The translations under genes and the position numbers were made by a program. Of a stretch of DNA of 64,000 bases, positions 1-13,009 are shown piece by piece. The DNA is from Microcebus murinus (Eukaryota; Chordata; Mammalia; Primates; Cheirogaleidae). The DNA lies in NCBI RefSeq assembly GCF_040939455.1, contig NC_134108.1, positions 4,245,501-4,309,500 of the forward strand, read 5' to 3'. Each line of letters begins with the position of its first letter. Position 1 is the first letter of the stretch. The notes below the pieces were generated by a model that searched no databases, was not told the origin of the DNA, and worked only from the letters and a program-made list of their open reading frames with translations.

Positions 1-3000
1 TGAGAGGAGAGAGTGCTGGCGTGATTTCGGAAGCTTTAATTATGCACTATAGCCGTCTCTCCTAAAGCTGCATGTAAACTCAAAACCATATTGACAGTAT
101 CGACTCACTACGGCCCCAAATGAGTTACTCTGCTGCTTCCCGGCGTGACAGAGCCCTCCCTCCCCCACCTGAGAAAGACACCAATACTTTGTGTCCTTGA
201 CAGACAGCATCCATTGCCAGAGCCGGCAGATCCTCCCCTCCCAGAGTGAAAGGAGCAAGAGAGCTGGAGCCCCAGATAGTAACCTTGGGCGGGGAGAATC
301 CTGCTCCTTCTTGGGATTTTCATAAGGACCCTCCCATGCCACTTGGGATGCAAAAAAAAATCCATGACCAGTCCTGTTGTAATAGGCATCCCTGGCACGC
401 ACAGATTAGACGAGGCACACAACAGAAAAACAAGCCGCTTGTCCATCCCTTCCCCTCCCTCTGTAGGAATTTGGCTTGAGATGAAGGTTTGATCTTTTAG
501 CAATAACATTCTCTGAGTCCAACTGAGCGCAGCAAAGGGAAATAAACACGTCTGCTTCTGAGCTGGGTTTTGCCGTGGGTTGACACGGCCCCTGACAGAG
601 GATTAACCTCTTGCTGCCTCAGGCCCTACTCTGCAAAAGAAGACCCACGTTTGCAGCCCAAACAACTTCAACACACAGTACGTAGCGGCCGCAGAGCGTA
701 GTGCGATGATGTGACCGTTTTCCCAAGGTTACACTCTTTCACAATTGGAGCTATTTCGGTCCCGAGCATGCTTGTAACCTTCCCAGGTCCATGGAAATCA
801 AGTATCCTTTAGAGAGGAGAAAGACTGACGTGGGCACAGAAGAAACCCATCTCAAAGACCACCCCCGAGGGTGCCTTAGCAAGCCTAAGGAGGCGGATAT
901 TCTGAGTTGTCCTTCAGGAAAAGTCCCGGTTTCTGGCTTTGGGCTAATAATGTACCTGTGCCTGGCCCAATAGCTAAATTACCATCTTCATCCCACTCAG
1001 AGTCACTTTTGACTCCAGTTGCCTGTGACTCCATTTTTTCCCCAGCAGAAATAGTTTGGGATTGAGTTTCCCCCAAACTGCCTGCGAACTACATGCTACC
1101 CTAAACGTGACTGAGAAGGGAGGGAAGGAAGAACTATTCACCTGCTGAATGACATCTCCCCCCTTCACTGTTGGAGAAGGTCTGGCTAAAACTCCCCAGG
1201 ACAGGGGCTCTTAACTAGGGTTGAAACAAAACAGATTCCTAACCATTTGTCCTAGGGGAATCAATGCCTGAAGAGAGAAATTTCTAGAATTCCTATGAAA
1301 TCCACAAACTCCAGAAATAACCCGTATTTACCTAGAATCAAGAGTCTCTTTCCAGTTGGAAGAAAACTTACTGGATATTAGGTGGGATAAAGGGAGCCGC
1401 TGTAAAAAGTAAGGAAATCCCCGGAACTCACCGGCTTCCTGCTGGCGTATGTAGCAGTCAGCGCATGTGCTCTTGGCCTGTGGGCAACGTCCAAGGCCTG
1501 AGCCTCCCTCCCTCCTGTGACTGCACCCTCCACGGAGGGCCTCAAGTCCTCAGCATCCAACCGCAGACAGGGGGAGCAAGGGTGACCGTGACCCACTGGC
1601 TCCCTAACCACCGTGGCACAGAAACGACATCATATTCTAATGGTCAGAACAGGTGACAAGCCCCCCACTGTGTGCCATTCTCCCAGTGACAACGTTTGAC
1701 CGGGGTCAGGAAAGGCTGGATTTCTGTGGACGAACAGCAACCCCTGCCCTGTGGCCGGCTGGTATCGGGACAGGTCCCATGCACTGAGGCCTTCCGTGGC
1801 ATACCTGGCGATGGCATCAGCCCCTGACGTTGGAGCCCTATTTGGACTTTGGAACCTATTTCCTTTATTGAACAGATCTGGCTAATTGCAAGAAGTTCCT
1901 ATGTTAGGCTATAACATGTCATCATGCCACTTCTACCAGTCGATCTTAGTCCTGCCCTTCTACAACCATACGAAGTCCACTTCAGCTTCCCCTTAGCAGG
2001 CCTCTGGAGGTGGCGGATCCACCGGGTCTCCCATTGAGTGGTTAATTTTCTAAGCAGCCCCAGCTCCTTATTGATTTTCATCCCACCTATTGTACTGCGG
2101 GGACACTCACGTGACTACTCTGGGCCTTCTGGAAATGTTTAGCTAAGAGTGAAAACAGTTCACCAGGTGAGCATAATCAAGTATGAGTGGAACTTTGGGA
2201 GAGAGACCCAGCACTCCTTGTTCTGAAAGCTGCTCGTATGGAAACCGTTCTCTGGGTCCCCTTCCTACCTTCCCCCCAGCTGCCTGGCCGGAAGGAGAAT
2301 GGTGGTGGCCCTGGACTCCTAGGTACGTGGCTTCAGGGACAGGAACCTGGCTGCTTCTCAGCCTCCCGTCCACAGTGCGCGGGCACGAGAGACAGCTCAG
2401 CGTGGGCGCTCGCTTCAGATCAATGCTTTTTAAAGCTAAAAAAGAAAAAATATATATATGGCTGTAGTAAAACAATGGTAAAGAAAGCTCAAGATAATGG
2501 GGCCTTTGATGTGGGCCTCACATCACACGAGCCGCGCCTTAGTCCTGGAGGTAAGCATAAATTAGACGCAGGATCTTTTTATTTTTTAAAAAAATTAATA
2601 AAGTTTAGATTAAATATTAAAGAGAGAAGCTATAGTCCATTCCTCCTGGATGAAGGCTGATAAAAATTAGGTTTGTTACTCTTCCTCCCTGGAGACTGGC
2701 GTGGGTAAAGGAATCTCCATAAAAATATTTCCAAATTTTTAAAAAATATATTTTAAAATTAATTTTTATAAGTAGAAAGTGCATTGGGTATAAGAATATT
2801 TCACGCTGATTTCACTGCTTTGTAAAAATGATCCAGAAAAGCAATTTGTCTCTATTATATTTTATTTTGCTCTATTTTGATGGGAGAAAGGAAGGGTGGA
2901 ATTGCGAGCAACCTTTTAATACAGTTTGGAAACTTAATATGGAAAGGGTACTAATATTGTAATTACTAGTTGTCTTTTATCAGCCACTGTTCTCTTTGTC

Positions 3001-3835
3001 GCTTCTGCTATTTAAAGTTACTGTTCACATACTGTGGCTAATTCCCTTTGTTAAATTTCACAGTGAATGCAGCTTCCTGAATATTTGTTATTGCAGTCCT
3101 ATGGATGCAGGCTGCTCAGATAAAGGAAAAACCGGGTGCATCCATCTGTGGGCAAATTAAAAATGAGTTTAACCCCCTGGTTTCCACGGCTCTCTCCCCT
3201 TAGGCAAAACATGTGGTGTGCTTCTGGCTGACCAGACATAAAATTGTGGTAACATATATGTTTTGTGTGTAATGGCATTTGGTAGAACATCAAAAGCAAC
3301 TGCTCTGCTATGACCTGCTGTTAACACAAAGGACCACCTGGGGAGAAGGTGAAGGGGCCGCAGCCGGAGCAAAGAATTATGGAGCTGGGAGAACAACAGA
3401 AAAACAGTGAAAGTCTTTTGAGATGAGCAGGGGAAAAAAAAAAAATCTATTTTCACTACTTAAGGTCTATTCCCTAACGAATTATCAGTTTATTTGCAAC
3501 TGGATTGGAGTTTTTGAATCACAGCTATACCAGCTCCTTATAGAGAGAGTCAAGAAGGGAGGAAAGTAGGCAAAAAAAAAATTTCTGGAAAGAATTTTTC
3601 TCCATTTGTCCACTTTCTGCAGCACTGTCGCTAACAGGAGTCTGTCCTTAGAAGACACGGTGCACATTTAGTCTCCTCTTACTTTTGTCTCCCACCGGCA
3701 TTTTCAGAGACAGTCAGGGTGGGGAAGAGAGACAATAATTGATGCTTTCTTTCTGCCCCTGTCAATCTAATTTTGAAAAGAGAGGAAAAGGAAAGGTTCA
3801 CCACGCGCAGGAATGGGTTTTGTGTTGTCGCTGGG
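1..3835. other. Single-copy intergenic/intronic DNA, no gene recognised
   Basis: No recognisable coding exon, RNA gene or young repeat is visible here. Short open frames occur in several frames on both strands with no family motif, so I treat them as chance. The first 2.4 kb is of mixed base composition. About 2440-3060 is clearly A+T-rich, with short A/T runs. A segment around 1880-2080 has the look of a very old repeat, but I could not assign a family. Confidence 0.6.
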
Positions 3836-3839
3836 ATCA

Positions 3840-4200
3840 TGACATTTATTTACTCATTCAACAAATATTTACCGGACGTGCCAGGCTCTATTCTAGGCCC
3901 TGGGGTGGGAAGTCAGGGCAGGTCCCAGCGCCCCACTGCCATCAGCAAGACACAGAAGCAGGGCTGGGAGGAGAGGAAGCAGGGCGGTGGGAGGCAGGCC
4001 AGAGCTCTCTCCGTGACTGGGCGGGGAGGCCCTCGGGAACCTCTGGGCAGGTGACCTTGGATCTGAGGCCCCACTGATGTGAGGGACCCACCCTGTGACC
4101 ACCTGGAGAATCCCTGCTCTGGGCCCAGGGAAGGGGAAGGCAGTCTGGAGCCAGGAGAGAGGAAGCCCATGTGCAGCCGCAGGGCACAGGCAGGTGGGAT
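3840..4200 (-). repeat. L2 LINE 3' region, antisense
   Basis: Read on the minus strand this resembles the 3' end of an L2 LINE. On the plus strand it opens with the reversed terminal segment (ACTCATTCAACAAATATTTA), followed by the reversed GCCAGGC...TCTAGGCCCTGGGG block. The weaker match beyond 3960 follows the reversed L2 3' untranslated region. The right edge is approximate. It is ancient and carries no open reading frame. Confidence 0.7.
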
Positions 4201-4689
4201 GTCACCTGTCCCGTACCCGCTCTCATTCCCCCTCTCTGGGGTTGCACCTGAGTGCGGGCCCCCTCACCGCCCACAGGACCACGTCAATGGCCCGGGACGG
4301 GGTGGAGTTGCCGCCAGCCCTGGGCTTCATGCAAAGTGCAGGGCCGAGTCAGCACAGGGCTGGCTTCCTCCACCTACTCCTTTGTTTTAAGAATACGGTT
4401 GATTTCAAACGTCCTCGAAAACGTGGAGAAGAGTATCTCGGATCTCCCACAGGCATGGCCAGCCCAGCAGTCTTCCGCTGGAGGCCCTCCTGGCTTCCCC
4501 CAGGCCCCACTCGGGCCACACCACCCGCCCGGATTTAATGCAAACTCTGGGTGTCGTCCGGCTCCCCCGTAGATATCCACCGTGTGGCCCATCTGAGCAT
4601 TGGAGAATAATTTCTTAAGAGCAGCAGATTAACATGCTCAAATGTTGTTTACGTGTCTACAAGTTGAATGTGTGCATAATTTTTATTTT
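4201..4689. other. GC-rich unassigned sequence
   Basis: G+C-rich, with overlapping open frames on both strands that share no family motif. No splice-bounded exon or repeat could be identified. Confidence 0.45.
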
Positions 4690-4800
4690 ATTCAAATCAG
4701 GATCCAAATAAGGTTTCCATATTGTAACGGGTGGAGATTTTCTTGTCTCTTTTAATCTGTAGATTTCTTCTCATTGGAGGGCTTAAAATAAGGGAATATC
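4690..4800 (-). repeat. Old L1M-type LINE 3' UTR fragment, antisense
   Basis: The run GATCCAAATAAGGTTTCCAT followed by TCTCTTTTAATCTGTAG resembles the reversed 3' UTR of old mammalian L1 (L1M group). The same ancestral segment recurs in longer form near 30.2-30.9 kb. Subfamily not assigned. Confidence 0.45.
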
Positions 4801-4876
4801 ATGATTTGTCACATTTTTCAGAAGACCACTCTAGTTCTGTGTGGAGACCGGATAGGAGGGCGAGAGGGGAGAGGAT

Positions 4877-4913
4877 GGGGACGGCGGGTGGGGGTTGCGG
4901 GGGGTTGGAGGGG
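4877..4913 (+). other. G-quadruplex-forming motif (plus strand)
   Basis: Five G-runs lie close together: G4 at 4877-4880, G3 at 4886-4888, G5 at 4890-4894, G6 at 4899-4904 and G4 at 4910-4913. The loops between the last four runs are 1, 4 and 5 bases. This fits the standard four-run G4 pattern. Whether it folds or matters in vivo cannot be read from sequence. Confidence 0.6.
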
Positions 4914-6689
4914 TCAGGTGGTCTGCACTCAGGTGGAGCCAAGGGCAGGTGAGGGATCTGCATGGACTAAGCAGGACTTAGGTGTCAACCATTGCTGGCT
5001 CAGCTTGTGTTTTAGACTTGGCATCTGAATTTGAAGATTATCAATGTGTGTATGTATAAATGGTAAGTGCATACATGTGAATCAACCTGTAAAATTAGCA
5101 CACACATAGACACGTAGGCATGTTAGAGATGTAAAGGCACGTGCAGCAGGCTTAGATAGTAACAGAGGAAGCTAGTAAAAGAAAGTCTCAAAAGTCGCAG
5201 AAATAATGTCCTTTTGTCATATGACCCCCACACTCTCTAAAATAAGGTTAAATCAAGTCACCCCATTTCGATTTCCTCTCTAAATGGGCGACTTCACTTG
5301 AGATTTTCACCAATTACTTTAAAGCTACAGTGCAAGCTAGCAGACACTAGTTATTTATTCCAGAGAGTCAGTAAAGCCTGTGTGTTTAAAATTAAGTTTT
5401 TCTGCTCAAGAAGACCTAGGAGATTACCTGGGCATGAACAAATTGCTGGTTCCCAGCAATTTTCCCCGTGTGGGCCCCATGTGGGCCCCGAGGCTGCAGG
5501 CAGGCCGGCTTTCCCGGCATTTCTGGGCGAGCACGGCACTGCCCTCGGCCAGCCTGCCCGGCCAGGCCACCATGGGCCTGTTCCCAGTCCGTCTTGTGTT
5601 CCTTCTGCCCAAGGGCCGCTTTCGTTTCATGCTCAGGGGCCGTCTGCAGGGAACGTTCTGGGGCATCCGGACCCGCGTTCACAGCCCGGGCTCACGCACG
5701 CACCCCACCCGGTTCCTAGGTTGGGCTCCCACAGGTCACCCAGGTGAGCCTCGGGTCGCCTTCTCACGTCCGGTGTGGTTCAGAGCTTTGTAAACCGGGA
5801 GGGGGGAGAGTGAGAGGGAAAGAGGGGGAACGAAAGGAAAATAACAGGGCAATGTCGAAACCCGCGTGCATCGAGATCATTGCTCAGCATTGAATGTCAA
5901 CCGAGTCTGAGGGGCTTTTGAGCACACGGATACACAGCCAGCAAGTGGGTATTTTTATTCTATATGTGCACATTGTTCTCCACGCTCCTCGCCGACGTCA
6001 GCGCTCCGGGTTCACGCCGGCTGTCCTTGTTCCCGGCGTTTTCAAGGGTGTGAGCTCAGCTGATGGTAAGGGTTTGTGACTGCCGCACAACGTCCCCCGT
6101 CTGCAGCGGGACTGTGCAGCTCACAGCTCCATCTTCAAGTGAGCTGGACTTAGGATTAGTGTCAATGTCACAGGCGCTAGACAAACAAAGCGTCACTCCC
6201 TGTCCTAAGCTGTTTGCCTTGCTTTTCGTGCATTTAAGGAGCCCTGAGCCTCTGTCCACACAGCACCAAACATCTACCCGTAGATCAGGGGCCAAAAATG
6301 CAACTGAAAACCCCGATGCTTGTGTCGGAAGGAAAAAGTCCGAAGTTTCTTATAGTTGGATAAGTACATACAGAGAAAAACTTTGACCTCAATTCTACCC
6401 AAATGGTATCCTTGTTCTACATGGAAGGTGCTAAAAATATGCTGAGTTGAATCAAACCGTTATTGACAGGGTCCAGTGTGCTCCCCGGCGTGCTGTGCAG
6501 ATCAATAACTCAACAGAGATCCTGTTCTCCACGGCTTTCCCTGCAGAGTTGCCTCAAATAGCGTGACCCTTTCCGTCCTCAGGATGAATCTTTTCCACTC
6601 TTAAAGCGTCACCATTTCCTTTAGCAAAGCAGGGTGATTTACAATCGCTATTCCCGACGGAGGGTGTTTCGTGGCATGCAGCCACTGAG
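4914..6689. other. Single-copy DNA, no gene recognised
   Basis: Mixed composition, with a G+C-rich sub-block at roughly 5460-5800 that contains open frames in at least four frames. Such parallel openness is what stop-poor GC-rich DNA produces by chance. No repeat family was recognised. Confidence 0.5.
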
Positions 6690-6858
6690 CTAAGCTTTTA
6701 ATGACGCCCTTCACTTCATCCCTTCCACGGCCATCAGGACCTCGCCATCAAATGCGCCATTCGAGATTCATAAAGTTTAAATAACTTGTCCGAAGTTACT
6801 CAGCCGAATTTCTGAGGCATGACTCACACACAGCCTATATTCTTACATCATACTGCCT
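6690..6858 (-). repeat. MIR SINE, antisense
   Basis: On the plus strand the order of blocks is that of a reversed MIR: a diverged CTTCACTTCATCC segment, then AATAACTTGTCCGAAGTTAC (reversed core preceding the ACACAGC box), then a final CTGCCTC. It is strongly diverged, as expected for this pan-mammalian tRNA-derived SINE. Confidence 0.65.
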
Positions 6859-6957
6859 CTGGAAAAGCCGGACTCACTGTGGTCCAGGTAGTCTTCATTC
6901 TGTGTTCTGGCCATGAGAGCTGTGTGTGCTTGGAATCCCAGAGTGCCCCCCCACCCC

Positions 6958-7282
6958 TGTGTGTGTGTGAGTGTGTGTGTGAGTGTGTGTGTGAGTGTGT
7001 GTGAACCTGTGTGTGAGTGTTGTGTGTGAGTGTGTGTGTGAGTGTGTGTGAGTGTGTGTGTGAGTGTCTGTGAGTGTGCGTATGTGAGTGTGTGAGTGTT
7101 GTGTGTGTGAGTGTGTGTGAGTGTGTGTGAATGTGTGCATGTGTGTGACTGTGTGTGCATGAGTGTGTGTGAATGTGTGTGTGAGTGTGTGTGCATGTGT
7201 GTGAGTGTGTGTGCGTGTGTGTGAGTGTGAGTGTGTGCGTGTGTGTGAGTGTGTGTGTGAGTGTGTGTGCGTGTGTGAGTGT

Positions 7283-7313
<31 letters not shown>

Positions 7314-7314
7314 C
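6958..7314. repeat. Long imperfect (TG)n / GAGTGTGTGT array
   Basis: About 357 bp made almost only of TG dinucleotides, broken regularly by GAGTGTGTGT, GCATGTGTG and GCGTGTG variants. It ends in a purer run of TG (7290-7312). The plus strand reads as Cys/Val/Ser-rich and the minus strand as His/Thr-rich in every frame, so long open frames here are artefacts of the repeat. The arrangement suggests a TG microsatellite that grew into a higher-order minisatellite. Confidence 0.95.
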
Positions 7315-8128
7315 CAGGCAACTACTGTCGGGTGGGGCTCATTCCCTGTGTTCGGTTTCCAGCTGCTACTGGCAAGAGCACCCCCTCACTCTGGAGGGGA
7401 GCAGAGGCCCTGAAAGAGCGCGGGGCCGGTTCCTTCGCAGCGCTTCCTGCCGTCGAGGGAGCAGGAAGCGTGCGGCAGTCCTGAGGAAGCCTGCCAGAAA
7501 GAGATTCCTAGCATTGAAAGGTAGAACCCTCCGGCCCAGCACGGAGCCCAAAGCTGAGCTTAGAAGTTGACAGGAAACAAACGCCTAAACTTCTAAGTTT
7601 CCCTTTCCTGCAATTCTGTCAGCAGAGACTCTTTGCAAACACGTGCACGGCTGGATTCTAGAGGAGCCTGTGCTGGTTAGTGCTGCGGGACCATCCTCAC
7701 CACAAAAGGGCGAAAGGCCAGCGTGGGGCGGGCCCAGGGCGCCCTGCAGACGGGGTTAAGAGCGAGTCCGCTGGATTTGGTTAGAGCAAGAAAGAGAGGC
7801 AGAACAGAACAATACAGGGCATCATACAAATAAAGTGGAAAATGAAAATGTATCAAGGACACGAAACAGGAAAATATCTATACAACAACACAACTCGGCC
7901 TGCAGGGACTTGCTTCGGTGAGCGAGCCATGAGCTTCAGTTATTTGCAGATCTGCCTGGTGAACTTGTGGCCAACGAGGACCGGATTGGAGAGCACCCTT
8001 GCCCCCCCCACACAGGGTTTCCTCGTCTGCAACATACCTGGATAATTCAGAGTAGACCAGACCATGCCACAGCAAGCTGGCCATGTGCTAGTTTGGGCAG
8101 CGAGCCCTTCCTCCTGTACATCCACCTC
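7315..8128. other. Single-copy DNA, no gene recognised
   Basis: No exon or clear repeat. A short stretch near 8018-8045 weakly resembles the MIR 3' half, but it is too short to call. Confidence 0.45.
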
Positions 8129-8290
8129 CTTTGTCCGTGCCTGTTCACGTATCCGTCACGCAGCAAGTATTTACGGACCGCCCGCTTTATGTCGGGCGGG
8201 CACTGTGGTCGGTGAGGCTGCCGTCGGCAGCTGGTGGATAAAACACATGGCTCCTGCTCTCCTGTAGCTTACCATCCAGCAGACAGATTT
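8129..8290 (-). repeat. L2 LINE 3' end, antisense
   Basis: The plus strand shows CAGCAAGTATTTACGGACCG, then GTCGGGCGGGCACTGTGGTC and GCTCTCCTGTAGCTTACCAT. This is the order of a reversed, CpG-altered L2 3' end. Edges are approximate. Confidence 0.6.
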
Positions 8291-8984
8291 AGGCTCTCTT
8301 TGTACCATCTGAAACAGAAAAAAGAAAATAGCAACAGCAATAGCAACACATTCGCCTCTGGTGACTACGATGCTGCGACTGTATTTCTCAGGCACGCTTC
8401 TCCAAAGCGCCATCTACGCTCAAGGCATCCGGCTATGGCAGCGTCCCTTCCCACATCCCTGAGCCCCGACCTGCAGGCTCTGCCTCCGTGGCAAGGTCAC
8501 CGATGACAGCCGAGGCCTTCAAGAAGGGATCCTCACTGGCTGGGTGGTCGCCCACTCCTTTATTCCTCGGTGCGTTCTTCCTGGTCTTCCTGAACACCGC
8601 GCTCTCCTGTTTCCCTCCTACCTTTTTCACTCCACCTTCCGCCACAAGGTTTTCTTTCCCCATCCATTTATTACTTTGAGGGGGGGTGCTTTTTAAAAAC
8701 TTTTTGGGAGAGTTTCATCTGAGCCTTTCCCTTTCTCATTTTTGGAGACACATACATACTTTTGGCTTTAATTGCTCTTTACATGCTCATAGCTGCTGCT
8801 TTTGTGTGCAGAGCTTCAGCCCGGTGTCTGTAAACGGCCACGAGAATTGTCCACCGGAGATCCCAGCAGCATCTCCCCCTCAGCAGGCTCAAAACCAGGC
8901 TGTGACCTCCCCTGCCTTGGGGTGTCCACCTCCGTGCATGGCATTGTCACCTGCCTGTTTATCTCAGGGTGAGCCAGAGTCACC
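8291..8984. other. Single-copy DNA, no gene recognised
   Basis: No repeat or coding exon was recognised. The segment is of mixed composition, with a short CAACAGCAATAGCAACA trinucleotide-like run near 8331-8349. Confidence 0.45.
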
Positions 8985-9145
8985 CTCAAGCCTTCTCCCC
9001 ACCACCCACTCCTACGTCCAACAAACTATCAAACACCGTCTTTGCTTCTCCTTGAATATCTCTAAAATCTGCCACTGTTTCTTAGCCTGCAATGGAGAAG
9101 TGCCTGGTACTTAATAGGCACAGCGTAAATGTCTGTTGAGTAATC
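8985..9145 (+). repeat. L2 LINE 3' end, sense, internally deleted
   Basis: TATCTCTAAAATCTGCCACT matches the L2 ORF2 end region. It is followed after a gap by GAAGTGCCTGGTACTTAATA and AAATGTCTGTTGAGTAA, the terminal L2 segment. The intervening UTR appears to be missing. Confidence 0.55.
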
Positions 9146-11699
9146 TTATTTGGTAAATGGGTGGACACATGACTAAGTCCGGGCCCTGACATGTCATGAA
9201 CCCCAGCTCAATGCACAATGGAGTCACACTGTCCTGCGCCCTGAAGCCATGGCCAAGGGACAAGTTCCGTCTCCCCGGGGCTTGCACAACTGACAATGCC
9301 AGTTTCGGAACAGAGGGGACTCTATTTCCTCATGGGCTGCAACTCCACTCAGGCTCTGGATGCATCCTAACTACTGGATGATCACAATTTAGCAAATATT
9401 TTGAGTCTGCATTCATGTAAGTTTATATCAATCAGAACTGCATGTGGCTCTCCTCTGTGTCCTCATTTCATCTTTCCTCCTTTCTGTAATCCCACTCTCG
9501 GAGCCCGCCTCCATCAATCCCCGGGAACCAGATTTCCAGTGTAGGACACTCCACGTCTCTTGCCCGATTCTGTCCTTCCTTCTTCAAGGAATATCTTTTG
9601 GCCACGTTACTACTAATAATGTCCATTATCATCTGAAACAGGCCAAGAGATTGAACATACGCATGCATTTCACACACGCACACACGTGCACACACGCACA
9701 CACATACACACCCATATTCCAAGGCTGCTAATCTTACAACTTTATAATATCAGTAATTCTAGAGAAATATTTTTGTCAGGAAGAAAACAGAATTGAATAT
9801 GATACACTTTTTATGATTAGCATAGATATTATTAAGAACTCAGTTTCTATGACTAAATTCAAAGGCAGAAAGATAGACAACAACAACAACAACAACAAAA
9901 AATCAGCCAAGCTCTTAAAAAAATAAAGAAAACTAAAAATATATGAAATCTTGAAAGCAGGTGGAGTAAAAAGAATACTGATAATAAGAGGCGATGCTCC
10001 AGGGTGTCCAGGGGAAAAGAAAAACCAGCAAAGCAACAATAGCGAGTGTAATACTACCTTTTGGGCACAAACCAATGAGTTTTAGTGAGTTTTTTTTTCT
10101 TTAATAGTCTCTCCCAAGGGACACAAAGGAAGATGTGTTTCTTGGCCGAGTTTGTAAACTTTGACTTTTTTCCCATCCTACTCTGAAGACCTTCCCCCTT
10201 GCTGTTGGTAAGTGACCACACGTGTGACATTCATGTTGGTGTCAGGAGTCTCCGGGACAAATGTGACGGTCTGCATTGAACTTGAAAGAAAAATTAACAA
10301 TGACAAAAATGCCAGCATACCCTGTGGAATGAAGGCATGTGTACTGCTAGCACCGTGTGGCACGCATTGTGTGAAACTTCGTATGTATTATTCTAAGGCA
10401 CGGTAGGATTTCCAAATTAAAAAAATCATTTAGATCTCTCTGTTGGGTAAGTGCTCCGATTTAAAAACAGGAGTTATGCAGATAAAGCTAACAAGGACAG
10501 AGTAAGTGTTTGGTCTTGGGCCTCACAGTGCCTTGGCTGGAGCTTTAGCCACCTGCCCATCCACCATGGTGCACATGCCACCAACACACCTGTGCCACTT
10601 CACACGCATCAGTTGAAGCCTCGAACACGATGCAGTAGAGTGGGCGTTGGTGGAGGGCAAAAGCAAAAGGATCCCCTCTTGGTTTGGTCATTAGTCTTTC
10701 TATTTTTATGGGAGGGAAATGAATCAGTTAATACTTTTCATTCTGAAGGGATGTCAAAATTTAACACCTCGTTAGTTTAAAACAGTGACAATCTTCCATG
10801 AAATTCTACAGGGCTTTTGGAGAGCTGTGTGCTCACAGTTTCTCACTTACATGGGTTTCTGAAGTCGATTTAACTATTAGAGAAGACACTTCTTGATTAA
10901 TGTGCAGCTATCACGAAAGTACTTCCCTGCTAGCATGGTTATTTTAATTCTTTTTCCCGCTGCAGAGAGTTGTAGCCCTTTACTAGAAGTAAAGAAGGCA
11001 TTTGTCTTGGTTGGAACCTCTCCACCACTCAGACCACAGGTGACCCTGAAAAGAGAAACTGTTGTCCAGGTAGACAGAGATACAGAGCCTTGAACGATAC
11101 TAACTCTTCAGGAACAGATAATCCTTTCCAACATGTTAGAAAAGAAAGGATGAGGAATTTCATCTCCAGAATTCCAAGAACCTAAGAATGCATCGCGAGC
11201 AACCAAGACTTTCAATTCAAAAGTGAAACAGGATCAGTAAAGCTGATGAAATCAATGTACTTCTTAAGGCAGCAAATAGAGAGTTCTCCTCCTGGGCAAC
11301 AGACTGAAATGAATTGGTAGCAAGACCAATCACATGACAGATAGATGGATAGATAGGTGAAGACTATATATGGTCTTTGTATAACATATAATATTATAGA
11401 TACAGTATTTATTCTTTCAGAGTAAGAACCATGGTTTCTAACATCAATCCAATCACTTATTTGGTCAATCCTATAATATACCTAAAACAATTTCAGAATT
11501 GACTCACCCATACCATGATAAGAAGTAAACCCGTGGAAAAGAGCTCAGGATCTGTTTGCAGGGACCCCTTGCCCATGCCCCAAGTCTGAGAATATGTAGT
11601 CAACACTCTGTTCATGTCACTTCAACATCCACCCACCAACGTGGTTACGAAAACAGTCCCGTTCATTTGCTTTTCTTTCCTTTCAGTTCTGTTTCCCCC
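9146..11699. other. Single-copy DNA with short simple repeats
   Basis: Contains a (CA)n run with CG and TA interruptions at 9669-9712, a (CAA)n run at 9877-9899 and a short GATA run near 11337-11356. The rest lacks recognisable repeats. The roughly 10.1-11.3 kb part is repeat-poor with moderate A+T, but nothing identifies it as coding. Confidence 0.5.
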
Positions 11700-12016
11700 C
11701 CTATTCTCGTGTCAGTTTTAAGTTTTTGATTATGTATAATAACAACATACTTTCCAATCTCGGCTATACAAAAAAGGGAAGCTCGTCCTGTATCTTTCCA
11801 TCCTACACATCCCACTCAATGCAGGTAACCAACTTCATTGTTGTCTGGTTTATTCATTAGGTTTTAGTTTTTGAAAAGATAGGCAGATAGATGTCCTTTA
11901 TTATTTCCTCTTCATTCTTACCCCTTTTTCATTTTTCAAGGCCTGTTTCATTTTTTCCCCAGCTTCACGGCACTCCATTGCGCCTATGTACCATGGTTTA
12001 TAAAATCAATCTCTTA
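11700..12016 (-). repeat. Old L1M LINE, antisense, left part (split by Tigger)
   Basis: The plus strand CACTCCATTGCGCCTATGTA, CCATGGTTTATAAAATCAATCTC is the reversed 3' portion of an old L1. Its natural continuation (CATTTAGG..., ATAAATGTGGCTGCAGTGGATAAC) is found only after 13087. The L1 was therefore interrupted. The left edge is uncertain. Confidence 0.7.
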
Positions 12017-12290
12017 TGTGAGGCAATGCCCGATTATCCTGGGGGATACATTCCAAGTTCCCCCGGGGATGCCTGAAACTGCGGGCAGTACTGAACCACC
12101 CTACATGTGCTATGTTTTTTCCTGTACGTGCATACCTGTGATGAAGTTTAATTTAGAAATTAGACACTATAAGAGATTAACAACAATAACCAATAATAAG
12201 AAAAGAACAATTGTATCAATATACTGTTCAAAATTTCATGGGTAGAAGATTTGTTCTCACTGTTGAGCTCAGCCACCTTGGCATACAGTA

Positions 12291-12380
12291 TTTTTCCTTC
12301 TCACTTAAAGGAAACACTTCATGGCTTCCCTCTGGCATATCCGAACTGCCAGTGTCACTACTCTTGCACCTTGGGGCCAT
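12291..12380 (-). pseudogene. Transposase N-terminal remnant of the Tigger element
   Basis: About 30 codons remain open from an ATG near 12380 on the minus strand, with the Lys/Ser/Asp-rich start and PLSEKEK motif of Tigger-family transposases. The reading continues into unrelated sequence because of the internal deletion. No helix-turn-helix or DDE catalytic domain remains. Confidence 0.65.
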
Positions 12381-12622
12381 GATTAAGCAAAATAAAGGTG
12401 ACTTGAACACTCTGACTTCACGACTGTCAATCTGGTAACACAGGTGGCTACTGCGTGATTAACAGGTGGTGGCATAGAGACTGTCCAGATGCTGGGCAAA
12501 GGGAGGTTCACGTCCTAGGTGGGACGGGGTGGAAAACAAGAGATTTTTATCACATTATTAAGGATGGCACACAATTTAAAGCTTACAGATTTTTTTCTGG
12601 AATTTTCCACTTAATGTTTTTA

Positions 12623-12925
<303 letters not shown>

Positions 12926-13009
12926 TGTATATATATATATTATATATATATTTATATATGTATATTATATATATTTTTATGTATATATTATATACATATA
13001 TATTTTTTT
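12926..13009. repeat. TA-rich microsatellite grown from the Alu tail
   Basis: TATATATA units interleaved with TTTATATATG and TATTATATAT variants follow the A-tail directly and end in a T-run, where Tigger sequence resumes. This position is typical of a microsatellite seeded by a SINE tail. Confidence 0.9.

Noticed and set aside
6843..7484. Long His/Thr-rich and Cys/Val-rich open frames
   Set aside because: They are translations of the TG array in all frames, with no sequence outside the repeat to support a gene.
10212..10406. 64-codon frame in a repeat-free stretch as a possible exon
   Set aside because: No flanking splice sites or family similarity; its length is unremarkable for chance.
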